Origin: Streptomyces sp. MBT65
Lineage (GTDB): Bacteria > Actinomycetota > Actinomycetes > Streptomycetales > Streptomycetaceae
Direction: 5' to 3'
DNA: 34,635 nucleotides
NCBI RefSeq assembly: GCF_016612545.1
Contig: NZ_JAENRY010000056.1
Span: forward strand, 1-34,635
The notes below the pieces were generated by a model that saw only the letters and a program-made list of their open reading frames with translations, was not told the DNA's origin and did no database searches. Shown piece after piece: positions 6,565-12,950 of the stretch (its first letter is position 1; the number at the start of each line of letters is the position of its first letter). Position numbers and translations under genes: made by a program.

Positions 6565-7902
6565 GTGACCCACCTGCCCGTGCCCGCCGCCGAGCCCCAC
6601 CACAGCAGTGGTGGGGCCGGTGGTGCTGCCCGCGCAGAACCGGTCCTGCCGCCCTGGCACCACCAGAAGGTCAAGGTCCCCAAGCGCGTGTGGGGGACGG
6701 CCCGTTACTCCGCCGGGGCCGTCGCCTACCACGCCCAGGTGACAGCGCTCGGCCAGCGCCCGGACGGCTGCCGCGCCGGCGTGCTCACCCTCGCCGGGTA
6801 CATGGGCGACTCCAAACGCACCGCCGAGCGGTACCTGGCCGAGCTGTCCGCGCCCGGCCAAGACGGCATCCCGGAGCTGACCACCATCCGGCACACCGAC
6901 GGCGCCGGGGACGGCGAGACTGCCGAGCGCCATGCCCGCGGACTCCTCACCCGCAGCGAGCACTTCGCGTTCGTGTCCATCCTCGCGGCGAAGGCCCTGC
7001 GCCACCCGCTGTTCGTTCTCTACTGCGCCCTCGCCTACGCCGTGGCGACCAAGACCCCCGTCACGGCCGCCGAGCTCGCCGGCCTCCTGGACGTCACCGA
7101 GCGCTCCGCCCGCCGCATGACCGACGAACTCGAGGACCTCGGCTGGATCACCGTCCACCGCCGCACCGGGGACCACGGCCGCCACGAGTACGACGTCCAC
7201 GATCACCCCCTGCACCTCGTCACCGACGAGCCGCTCCCACCGGACACACATGGCGGATCGGGTGCGGACACGACTGGCGGATCCCTCGCGTCTAAGGAAG
7301 ACCCAGAACTGACTGACGAGAGAGCCGCCCAGGTGGGTGGGGCTTTCCGCCGTAGGCGAGACCAACGTAATGTCGCGCCGCCTGTGGATACCGGCAGTAA
7401 CAGCACGAGCGTGCCGCCCACACTCCGAGGCCCTGTGCGCCCCGCTGCACGCCCCGCGTACGCCGGACCCCAGCTGACCCTCAGCCCACGCGTCTGGGCC
7501 GTCCTGGAACCCGTGCACGACCTCCTGCCCGGCGTACGGCCGTTCGTCGTGCGCCGCATCGGGCGCGAGATCGGCCGCCAACTCGACACCGGCATCTGGC
7601 CCGACGAGATCCGCGACCAGATCACCCGCCTCCGCCACTGGACCCCCGACGAGCAGATCACCGACCCCGGCCGCTGGCTCCTCGGGGCCGTCCTGCCCGT
7701 CCGCAGCAAGTGCGGGACGGCCGGCTGCCACTGGGGATTCCTCGCCCACACCGGCATGCCCTGCAAGGCCTGCGCCGAGATCGACACCGCGCACCCGCCG
7801 CATACAAGCACCGCCCGGCCACACGCCTGCGGCAGCTGCGGCTGGACCTCACCCACACCCCTGCCCCTCATGCGCTGCGCCGCATGCAGACCCACCGCCT
7901 GA
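6565..7902 (+). CDS. Putative replication initiator (HTH protein with zinc motifs)
   Basis: The 445-residue protein is the only large early gene. A winged-helix-like region lies at about 45-110 (RVWGTARYSAGAVAYHAQVT, SKRTAERYLAELS). A second HTH lies at about 165-210 (TAAELAGLLDVTERSARRMTDELEDLGWITVHRRTG). An unstructured linker (about 225-290) is followed by a helical domain (LSPRVWAVLEPVHDLLPGVR) and two C-terminal zinc pairs (CGTAGC, CKAC, CGSC, CAAC). This HTH-linker-helical plan resembles phage O/DnaD-type initiators. The linker-coding DNA is less GC-rich and holds a DnaA-box-like octamer. The role is inferred from architecture and from the absence of other replication genes. Confidence 0.6.
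   Translation: MTHLPVPAAEPHHSSGGAGGAARAEPVLPPWHHQKVKVPKRVWGTARYSAGAVAYHAQVTALGQRPDGCRAGVLTLAGYMGDSKRTAERYLAELSAPGQDGIPELTTIRHTDGAGDGETAERHARGLLTRSEHFAFVSILAAKALRHPLFVLYCALAYAVATKTPVTAAELAGLLDVTERSARRMTDELEDLGWITVHRRTGDHGRHEYDVHDHPLHLVTDEPLPPDTHGGSGADTTGGSLASKEDPELTDERAAQVGGAFRRRRDQRNVAPPVDTGSNSTSVPPTLRGPVRPAARPAYAGPQLTLSPRVWAVLEPVHDLLPGVRPFVVRRIGREIGRQLDTGIWPDEIRDQITRLRHWTPDEQITDPGRWLLGAVLPVRSKCGTAGCHWGFLAHTGMPCKACAEIDTAHPPHTSTARPHACGSCGWTSPTPLPLMRCAACRPTA
7240..7440. other. Candidate replication origin inside the initiator gene
   Basis: This stretch codes for the linker of the putative initiator and is less GC-rich than its surroundings. It holds TGTGGATA at 7383-7390, matching eight of nine bases of the reverse-complement E. 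coli DnaA box. Two copies of TGGCGGATC lie near 7251 and 7275. Several phages carry their origin inside the initiator gene. The evidence is thin and origin function is a guess. Confidence 0.2.
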
Positions 7903-7916
7903 CCCGGAAGGACCCC

Positions 7917-8063
7917 ATGGAAGACGACGAGCTCAGCGACGCCGCACTCAACCTGCTCCACGGCTTCGGCGAGAACGAGCTCGCACAGATGCTCGCCGAC
8001 GCCCAGGCCGAGCTGATGAAACCCCCGCGCTGCCCCCACTGCCCGCACTGCACCGGCACCTGA
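7917..8063 (+). CDS. Very small protein ending in Cys/His motif
   Basis: The 48-residue ORF (ATG 7917, weak GGAAGGA upstream) lies 14 bases after the initiator gene. It is acidic and helical (DDELSDAALNLLHGFGENEL, AQMLADAQAELM). It ends in PPRCPHCPHCTGT, a compact CxxC-xxC/His zinc-like tail. The short gap and shared codon use support a real gene. Function unknown. Confidence 0.5.
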   Translation: MEDDELSDAALNLLHGFGENELAQMLADAQAELMKPPRCPHCPHCTGT

Positions 8064-8086
8064 CCCGGAAGGACACCCCACCTGCC

Positions 8087-8440
8087 ATGTACGAGAGCGA
8101 GACCCCCACCCCACGCCGCACCACCGGCTACGGCAGATGCGACGACTGCGGCCGCAGCGTCCTCTACGCCCTCACCACCAAACACCGCAAGATCATCGCC
8201 ATCGACCCGCCCGAGGACCCCGCCGGCAACCAGGCCGTCTCGGTAAGGGAGTCGACCTACTGGACGCGCCAGCTCAGCACGGACCGGCCGATCGCCGAGG
8301 AACGCGAGGTCCTGCGGAAGCCGCACGTCGCCTCCTGCCCCGTCGCCCGCGCCCGCATCCGAAAGCGCGAGGCCGCCGCCCGGCGCACCGCCGGCCGCGC
8401 CCTCACCGGAGTACGGCCCACACCGTGGCGGCCGCGGTGA
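8087..8440 (+). CDS. Small zinc-finger-like protein, unknown
   Basis: The 117-residue protein begins with a CxxC pair (RCDDCGRSVLYALTTKHRK, residues about 17-36). It then has a basic helical region, a later HVASCPVARARIRKREAAAR, and an Arg-rich tail. The C-x2-C plus His/Cys later suggests one zinc site and nucleic-acid contact. Its stop overlaps GTG 8437 of the tandem-HTH gene. No named family is recognised. Confidence 0.55.
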   Translation: MYESETPTPRRTTGYGRCDDCGRSVLYALTTKHRKIIAIDPPEDPAGNQAVSVRESTYWTRQLSTDRPIAEEREVLRKPHVASCPVARARIRKREAAARRTAGRALTGVRPTPWRPR

Positions 8441-8850
8441 ACCGACGCGAGCAGCGCGAGCAGCTGGACGACGAGATCGCGGCACTGCTCCGCGCCGGCG
8501 CCACCCACCAGCACATCGTGAACACCCTCAACGTCGGCAACAGCCGCGTCGTCCGCGTCCGCTCCGAACACGGCATCCCCCTGCCACCCGGCCGCGCCAA
8601 GCGCACCAGGGCCGAACTCGACACCCTCGCAGGCCGGGCCACCGCCATGCTCCGCGCCGGCGCCACCTACCAGCAGATCCGCGACGCCACCCGCCTCGAC
8701 GTCCACCGCATCTGCGCCCTGCGCAAACAGCACCGCATCCCCGTCCCCGACCGCCGGCCGAACCGCCCTACGACCCCCGCCGCACCAGCCCCCAGCAGTG
8801 ACATCGACACCCTCTACGACTCGATCTTCCACCCCGGAGCCACACCATGA
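8437..8850 (+). CDS. Tandem-repeat HTH protein
   Basis: The 137-residue product starts at GTG 8437 by overlap. It consists of two copies of a roughly 50-residue unit. The first reads AALLRAGATHQHIVNTLNVG followed by SRVVRVRSEHGIPLPPGR. The second reads AMLRAGATYQQIRDATRLDV followed by HRICALRKQHRIPVPDRR. Each resembles a resolvase- or sigma-type HTH (helix, turn, recognition helix with Arg). A linker and short acidic tail follow. Two adjacent HTH units could bind a repeated or split site. Its target is unknown; it overlaps the next membrane-protein gene. Confidence 0.65.
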   Translation: MNRREQREQLDDEIAALLRAGATHQHIVNTLNVGNSRVVRVRSEHGIPLPPGRAKRTRAELDTLAGRATAMLRAGATYQQIRDATRLDVHRICALRKQHRIPVPDRRPNRPTTPAAPAPSSDIDTLYDSIFHPGATP

Positions 8851-9221
8851 CCCACCACGCACCCCTGCCCGCCACACCCCAGGACGCGATCGCCGCCGCC
8901 CTCGACGACTACTGGATCACCAGCGACCCCGCCGGGCCCTTCCACACCACCGAGGCCGCCCAGCACGTCGACGCCAGCCTCACCGGCTACGGCTACACCA
9001 TCACCACCCTCACCGCCGCGGCCGCGCCCCGCTGCACCTGCCCGACCCCCAGCCGCGCCAACATCACCGTCACCGCCCTCCTCGCCCTCGCCTGCCTCCT
9101 GGGATGCCTCGCCTCCCTCGCGCGCGGCGAACTGGGCTGGGCGGCCATCGCCTTCTTCGGCGCCGCAGCCCTCGCCAACGAGACGGCCGCCAGCCTCCAC
9201 ACCCGCCGGGCCCACAGATGA
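8847..9221 (+). CDS. Two-helix membrane protein
   Basis: The 124-residue product has a soluble N-terminal part (about 1-65) with a CTCP motif. Two hydrophobic helices follow (ITVTALLALACLLGCLASLA and WAAIAFFGAAALANE, about residues 71-112), then a basic tail (HTRRAHR). Start and stop overlap the neighbouring genes by ATGA, so it is co-translated with the tandem-HTH gene and the small membrane protein after it. It could change the host envelope, for example against superinfection, but this is only inferred. Confidence 0.55.
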   Translation: MTHHAPLPATPQDAIAAALDDYWITSDPAGPFHTTEAAQHVDASLTGYGYTITTLTAAAAPRCTCPTPSRANITVTALLALACLLGCLASLARGELGWAAIAFFGAAALANETAASLHTRRAHR

Positions 9222-9388
9222 GCACCGGAACCCTCGTCATCGAGGCACTCACCACCCTCGCCGTTCTCCTCCACGCCTACTACGGCTGGGCCATCGCGAT
9301 CATCGCCACCCTCACCGTCCTGCTCCTCGCCCTCGTCGGCGCCCTCAACAGCCTCTACGACCACTACCGCCACCCCCGCAACGACTGA
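9218..9388 (+). CDS. Small two-helix membrane protein
   Basis: The 56-residue product is mostly hydrophobic: one segment near residues 4-20 and a second stronger one (AIAIIATLTVLLLALVGAL, about 25-43). It ends in a charged tail (YDHYRHPRND). It starts by ATGA overlap and is the last gene before the hairpin at 9390. Its shape is holin-like, but its place in the early operon far from the endolysin argues against a lysis role. Confidence 0.5.
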   Translation: MSTGTLVIEALTTLAVLLHAYYGWAIAIIATLTVLLLALVGALNSLYDHYRHPRND

Positions 9389-9389
9389 C

Positions 9390-9441
9390 TCTCGCGCGCA
9401 CGCGCCTGCGTTTACGCGCGCGCGACCGCAGGCGCGCGAGA
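9390..9441 (+). terminator. Imperfect GC-rich hairpin, end of early operon
   Basis: GCGCCTGCG (9402-9410) pairs with CGCAGGCGC (9427-9435). The outer TCTCGC (9390-9395) pairs with GCGAGA (9436-9441), leaving a one-sided bulge. It follows the early operon stop at 9388. Confidence 0.55.
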
Positions 9442-9502
9442 CAACCGTCATTACTATCCAGTAGCCATGGCCGGACACCCCGCCCGGAAAGAACGATCAT
9501 GA
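9442..9502 (+). promoter_or_regulatory. Possible promoter and 11-residue leader peptide
   Basis: TACTAT (9452-9457) fits a -10 hexamer, with no convincing -35. Nine bases later an ATG (9467) opens a tiny ORF, MAGHPARKERS, whose stop overlaps ATG 9499 of the next gene. This suggests a transcript start after the hairpin and coupled initiation. GGAAAG before ATG 9499 would also serve by itself, so the leader peptide may be chance. Confidence 0.3.
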
Positions 9503-10014
9503 GCAGCGACGCCTATATCCGCTCGACCATCGACCCCGACACCCGTAAGGCCGCCTGTCTCCTGCGCTGGGGCCCGATCGAAGCCCTGATCACCCCCGAG
9601 AACACCCTCGCCACCGCCCGCGACCTGATGGCGGCCGCCGCCCACGCCGACACCGACATCGCCCTCCTCGCCTGGTGCCGCAAGCAACTCAAGGCCGACC
9701 CGAACACCGCCGGGCACATGGTCCTCGACATCCGCGCCCTCAGGACCGCGCCGACCGGTCCCGGACACAGCGCCCTGCGCATCGAATCCGTCGCCGGGGC
9801 CAAGACCGGCAAGCCCTACGTCAACATCGCCCGCGGCTCCATGAAGGCGCAACTGGACCCCGACGAGGCCCGCGAAATGGCCGGCCACTGGATCCAGGTC
9901 GCCGTAGCCGCACAGATCGACGTCCGCCTGCGCTACGCCCTCGGCGATCAGCCCGGCCTCACCGCGGACGACATCGAGCAGATCTTCGAACGCCTCCTGG
10001 CTGTTCAGCGATGA
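9499..10014 (+). CDS. Middle-region phage protein, unknown
   Basis: The 171-residue product has GGAAAG about eight bases before ATG 9499. It looks like a single alpha+beta domain: strands near AYIRSTIDPDTRKAACLLRW, helices at TLATARDLMAAAAHADTDIALLAW, and a later KPYVNIARGSMKAQLDPDEA. The C-terminal helix (ADDIEQIFERLLAVQR) is acidic. No family motif is recognised. It overlaps the next gene by ATGA and begins a new transcription unit after the early operon. Confidence 0.6.
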   Translation: MSSDAYIRSTIDPDTRKAACLLRWGPIEALITPENTLATARDLMAAAAHADTDIALLAWCRKQLKADPNTAGHMVLDIRALRTAPTGPGHSALRIESVAGAKTGKPYVNIARGSMKAQLDPDEAREMAGHWIQVAVAAQIDVRLRYALGDQPGLTADDIEQIFERLLAVQR

Positions 10015-10742
10015 CCGCGTGCAGCATCTGCCCCCGCACCGCCCCCGACGGGCACCACGCCTGCCTACTGCACGCCGGCGAGCTGCACGCGTGGCTCGCC
10101 GAGCTCCCCCAACAGACGCGCCTGCTCGGCGACTTCCTCGCCCCGTCCGCCAGCCCGCCCGCAGGCCGCCTCGGCGGCACCGGCCGCGCCCACGCCCCCG
10201 TACCCGTCGACATCCGCGTCCTGAACCTCCTCGGCCCGGGCCACCACGTACCGCCCGAGGACCCGTACGGCGACGGCGACGGCACCACCGTGCCCATCAG
10301 CGCCCTCGTCCGCGGCTGGGCCGACTACATCGCCACCGAGCACCAGGCCGTCACCCGCGACCAGTACGGCACCGCACACCACAGCCCGTGCGAGGGCGCA
10401 CGCCCCCGCCAGGGAGCCACTGTCACCGGCTGGTGCGCGTGGCTGACCGCCTACCTGCCCCACGCCCTCGCCCAGCCCTGGGTAGGCGAGCTCCATCACC
10501 AGCTCGGCGACCTCCTGGCCCTCATCCGCGACCTCACCCACGCCGTACCGCGCAAGCACCCACAGACCGCCCCATGCCCGAAGTGCGAGGCTTTCGCCCT
10601 CGTCCGCACGGACGGCCAATGGCGCATCACCTGCGAGGCCTGCGGCCACCACCTCGACCCCGCCGAGTACGACGAGCACGCCGCGACCCTCGCGGCCCAC
10701 CTCGCCCCGAAAATCGAACGCTCGAACCAACCGGCAGCGTGA
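10011..10742 (+). CDS. Protein with N- and C-terminal zinc motifs, unknown
   Basis: The 243-residue protein starts by ATGA overlap. CSICPRTAPDGHHACLLH (about residues 4-21) is a zinc-knuckle-like cluster. CPKCEAFALVRTDGQWRITC followed by EACGHHL (about 194-220) is a typical zinc ribbon. The middle is helical with W-rich stretches (GWCAWLTAYLPHAL). Related proteins are frequent in Streptomyces phages and integrative elements, usually without a known function. DNA or RNA contact through the ribbon is likely. Confidence 0.65.
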   Translation: MTACSICPRTAPDGHHACLLHAGELHAWLAELPQQTRLLGDFLAPSASPPAGRLGGTGRAHAPVPVDIRVLNLLGPGHHVPPEDPYGDGDGTTVPISALVRGWADYIATEHQAVTRDQYGTAHHSPCEGARPRQGATVTGWCAWLTAYLPHALAQPWVGELHHQLGDLLALIRDLTHAVPRKHPQTAPCPKCEAFALVRTDGQWRITCEACGHHLDPAEYDEHAATLAAHLAPKIERSNQPAA

Positions 10743-10817
10743 CCAGGCATGTGACGCGCGGTGCGGTCGCTGGACAAGATCCGCACTTAGCGTGAACATG
10801 GTGCCAGCGGGACACGT

Positions 10818-11159
10818 GTGCCCACGCCGACCACCGAGCACATCACGGAGGAGGCGAGGACCCTGACCGCTGAGCTCTACAACGGGGCGCAGGCCGCCGA
10901 ACTGGCCACCACATGGCGCCGGATGCTCAGCGCCAACGCTGCCACCGTGAACCGCAGCGCGATCAGCAACTGGGTCACGCGCGGTCACCTGAAACCCGTT
11001 GGCCTCGACGAGCAGGGCCACCCGCTCTACACGCTCGCCGGCATCGCCCGCGCCGAACTCGCCACCCGCAAGCGCGCCCTGCGCCTGGTCGGCATCGGCG
11101 CTCCCTCGTCACAGAACTGCCACACCACGGCGGACGATCACCCCGCGCTGACAGGCTGA
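10818..11159 (+). CDS. MerR/excisionase-like winged-helix DNA-binding protein
   Basis: The 113-residue product probably starts at GTG 10818. Residues about 45-75 (NRSAISNWVTRGHLKPVGLD, then EQGHPLYTLAGIARAEL) have the pattern of a MerR/AlpA-type winged helix: an HTH, then a wing with a basic turn and LYTL. It could be a regulator or a directionality factor for the integrase, since phage excisionases often share this fold. Its distance from the integrase (about 22 kb linear, about 11 kb in circular DNA) does not favour either choice. Confidence 0.6.
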   Translation: MPTPTTEHITEEARTLTAELYNGAQAAELATTWRRMLSANAATVNRSAISNWVTRGHLKPVGLDEQGHPLYTLAGIARAELATRKRALRLVGIGAPSSQNCHTTADDHPALTG

Positions 11160-11190
11160 CCCCTCTCACACCGCATCCCAGGGGGGAAGC

Positions 11191-11454
11191 ATGGGGTTCA
11201 TCAACAACGCCAAGGCGACCAAGGCCACCGACGAGGCCAAGAAGGCCTGGGCGGAAGGGCGCGGGGTCCTCGTCTACAAGTTCATCGAGGCGAACAAGAC
11301 CAGCGCGACCACCGCGCCCATGGCCGGCGTCGGCGAGCAGATCGAGGCCGTCGAGGCCGAGGGCTGGGCGCTGGCCAACATGGCGGCCGCCGAGTCCAAG
11401 ACCCTCGGGGGCGAACGCATCGGCCTCGTCTGCCTGTTCCGCCGCAGAGTCTGA
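11191..11454 (+). CDS. Small conserved-looking phage protein, unknown
   Basis: The 87-residue product has a strong GGGGGGAAGC before ATG 11191. It has a basic helical N-terminus (INNAKATKATDEAKKAWAEGR), a strand (GVLVYKFIEA), and a closing part (IEAVEAEGWALANMAAAESK) ending LVCLFRRRV. Proteins with this layout occur widely in Streptomyces, but I know of no proven role. A hairpin terminator follows at 11468-11496. Confidence 0.6.
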   Translation: MGFINNAKATKATDEAKKAWAEGRGVLVYKFIEANKTSATTAPMAGVGEQIEAVEAEGWALANMAAAESKTLGGERIGLVCLFRRRV

Positions 11455-11467
11455 CGAGCCACCACCC

Positions 11468-11496
11468 GGCCCGGCCTGCACCACGTAGGCCGGGCC
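11468..11496 (+). terminator. Stem-loop terminator
   Basis: A perfect 10-bp GC stem (11468-11477 with 11487-11496) has a 9-base loop and lies 14 bases after the stop at 11454. It separates the middle region from the HNH/packaging region. Confidence 0.65.
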
Positions 11497-11517
11497 TCGC
11501 CATGCCAGGGGGTGACC

Positions 11518-11811
11518 GTGGCCACCGACCGCGGCGAACTCACCAGCTACCAATGGCGGATGCTGCGGGCCCGCACCCTCGCCGCGTCCGACGTCTGCAT
11601 CGTCTGCGGACACGGCGCCTCCGACAGCGCCGACCATGTCATCCCCGTCAGCAAGGGCGGCGCACGCCTCGACCCCGACAACGTCGCACCGATCCACGGA
11701 GTGGCCGGCTGCCCCGTCTGCCTGCGCAAGTGCAACAGCGAGAAGAGCGACCGGCCCCTCGCCGACGTCGTGCAGCTGCACACCTCGGTCGACTGGTTCG
11801 CCGGGCCGTGA
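11518..11811 (+). CDS. HNH endonuclease
   Basis: The 97-residue protein has a complete HNH core: CIVCG (first zinc pair), then SADHVIPVSKGGARLDPDNV with the catalytic DH, then the N-containing APIHG, then CPVCLRKCNSEKSDRP (second Cys pair and CN..K). GTG 11518 is preferred because AGGGGG precedes it by six bases. An in-frame GTG at 11512 has no spacing. HNH proteins next to terminases in HK97-type phages cooperate with the large terminase in cutting DNA at cos sites. That role is inferred here from position and small size. Confidence 0.85.
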   Translation: MATDRGELTSYQWRMLRARTLAASDVCIVCGHGASDSADHVIPVSKGGARLDPDNVAPIHGVAGCPVCLRKCNSEKSDRPLADVVQLHTSVDWFAGP

Positions 11812-11826
11812 GAAGGGGCGGAGCAG

Positions 11827-12027
11827 ATGGCGCGTGACGCTGCACGATTTGCCCGCCTGCTCCGTACATGGTGGACGCGAGGCCAAATCACGCACGCCGC
11901 ACGCGAGCTGCAACGCCCTGACCTGCGTAAACGCGCAACTCCAGGTAGGGGGTCAGGGCAGGGGCGCACCCCTGACCTGGTCGATCTGCTCGCCGACCCC
12001 AGCATCATCGGCACCGAACGGCGCTGA
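11827..12027 (+). CDS. Small basic protein, uncertain
   Basis: The 66-residue ORF has ATG 11827 with GGGGCGGAG upstream, 15 bases after the HNH stop. It is strongly basic with helical Arg/Ala sequence (MARDAARFARLLRTWWTRGQ) and the short end LVDLLADPSIIGTERR. Its DNA contains one copy of a sequence repeated 250 bp downstream in non-coding DNA, so part of this ORF may be cis-acting sequence that happens to be open. It may be a remnant of a longer gene. Confidence 0.4.
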   Translation: MARDAARFARLLRTWWTRGQITHAARELQRPDLRKRATPGRGSGQGRTPDLVDLLADPSIIGTERR

Positions 12028-12216
12028 CCTGCGGCGATGCGGGCAACTACATAAACGTGCAGGTCAGAGCGATGCAACGCTCGCGCGCACTGCACGATTT
12101 GGCGACCGCCTCGGTACATGCAGGCACGGCCACCAAACCGGCACCCCTGCACGCCAGTCACAGGCCTGTGACCAGGCACTATGTGCATCCGCAGGTGCGG
12201 ACAAACATGCAGGTCA
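11840..12216. repeat. Repeat cluster near terminase: 31-bp duplicate and GCAGGTCA motifs
   Basis: A 31-bp stretch at 11840-11870 recurs at 12090-12120, exactly 250 bp on, with 24 of 31 bases identical; the ends CTGCACGATTTG and GTACATG are perfectly kept. GCAGGTCA or its complement TGACCTGC occurs at about 11919, 12025, 12059 and 12209, with TGACCTG also at 11973. Several copies follow AAAC(G/A)(T/C). One more copy (CGCAGGTCA, 389-397) lies beside attL. The cluster sits between the HNH and small-terminase genes, where cos or pac sites commonly lie. The stretch 12028-12240 has no credible gene. Confidence 0.5.
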
Positions 12217-12240
12217 CAAGGGTGCGGGATCGATCCCTCG

Positions 12241-12284
12241 GGCCGATCGGATCAGTTCGGCTCCGGATCGGCCAAGATTTTTTA
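12241..12284 (+). terminator. Intrinsic terminator with T-run
   Basis: GGCCGATC (12241-12248) pairs with GATCGGCC (12266-12273). The inner GGA/TCC extends the stem past a one-base bulge, and TTTTTT follows at 12278-12283. This is the most classical rho-independent terminator in the window. It separates the repeat cluster from the late operon. Between it and the terminase gene a 7-bp hairpin (12350-12366) lies directly before the GAAGGGAG ribosome-binding site. Confidence 0.7.
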
Positions 12285-12386
12285 GGAAAGATCGTCTTCT
12301 CAACCCCGCGACCAGCTTCCATTTTTCTCTCCCCGGCCCCGAACCAGCCCCCGCGATGATCGCGGGCCCGAAGGGAGTCCGCCGTC

Positions 12387-12950
12387 ATGGCATCCCGCGC
12401 TCTCCAGCTCGGCGACGCCGGCGCGCACCTGGCCCGGGCCGTCGCCGACATGCGGCACGCCCGGGGCTGGGACCAACGCACCCTCGCCGCCCACCTCGCC
12501 GAGGCCGGCCGCCCGGTCAGCAGCTCGGTAGTCGGCAAGATCGAGGGCGGCACGCGACGCGTCGACGTCGACGACCTGGTGGCGCTCGGCGTCGCGTTCT
12601 CCGTCGCCCCCGCCCGCCTGCTCCCCGTGCCCGCCGACGCCCACGCCCGGGCAGAGCTCCCCGCGGCCGCCGATCCGTACGAGGCCTCCGCCGGACCCGG
12701 GCCCGTGCGCGCGCAGCTGCTCGACGACCTCGCCGCGCTCGGCGACCTGGAGGAGCTCGACGCCCTGGCACCGACCCTCGCCGCGGCCGCCGTGCGCCTG
12801 GCCCAGGAGATCGACGCACCGGCCAGCCTCGGCAACTCGCTGCCCGGCATGGTCAAGGAGCTGCGGGCGGTGGTGAAGGAGCTGCGGGCCCTGGGGCCGG
12901 AGGGGCCGGACGATGACGACGACCTCGGAGACCTGGCGACTCCCGACTGA
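12387..12950 (+). CDS. terS: Small terminase subunit with XRE-type HTH domain
   Basis: The 187-residue protein begins with a Cro/CI-like HTH (about residues 12-75: VADMRHARGWDQRTLAAHLA, then SSSVVGKIEGGTRRVDVDDL). An Ala/Pro linker follows, then a helical region ending in LPGMVKELRAVVKELRALGP and an acidic tail. Position before and 38-bp overlap with the large terminase indicate the DNA-recognition subunit that selects the packaging site. The C-terminal helices would form the oligomer. The HTH resembles a regulator more than a usual TerS HTH, so a dual regulatory role is possible. GAAGGGAG precedes the ATG. Confidence 0.7.
   Translation: MASRALQLGDAGAHLARAVADMRHARGWDQRTLAAHLAEAGRPVSSSVVGKIEGGTRRVDVDDLVALGVAFSVAPARLLPVPADAHARAELPAAADPYEASAGPGPVRAQLLDDLAALGDLEELDALAPTLAAAAVRLAQEIDAPASLGNSLPGMVKELRAVVKELRALGPEGPDDDDDLGDLATPD

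Noticed and set aside
6337..7824. 495-residue minus-strand open frame
   Set aside because: Antisense to the putative initiator gene; Val/Gly/Ala-rich shadow without a ribosome-binding site or domain.
8437..8850. CRISPR-like or tandem DNA repeat from the duplicated segment
   Set aside because: Similarity is at protein level between two HTH units; DNA copies have diverged and no spacers exist. No CRISPR array was seen anywhere in the window.
9218..9388. Holin call for the small membrane protein
   Set aside because: It lies in the early operon about 19 kb from the endolysin, and two better lysis-type membrane proteins adjoin the endolysin.
12057..12359. 100-residue plus-strand frame in the repeat cluster
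   Set aside because: It lacks a ribosome-binding site and recognisable sequence, and crosses the T-run terminator.
11636..12916. 426-residue plus-strand frame spanning HNH to terL
   Set aside because: It runs out of frame through the HNH and small-terminase genes; Arg/Pro-rich shadow.
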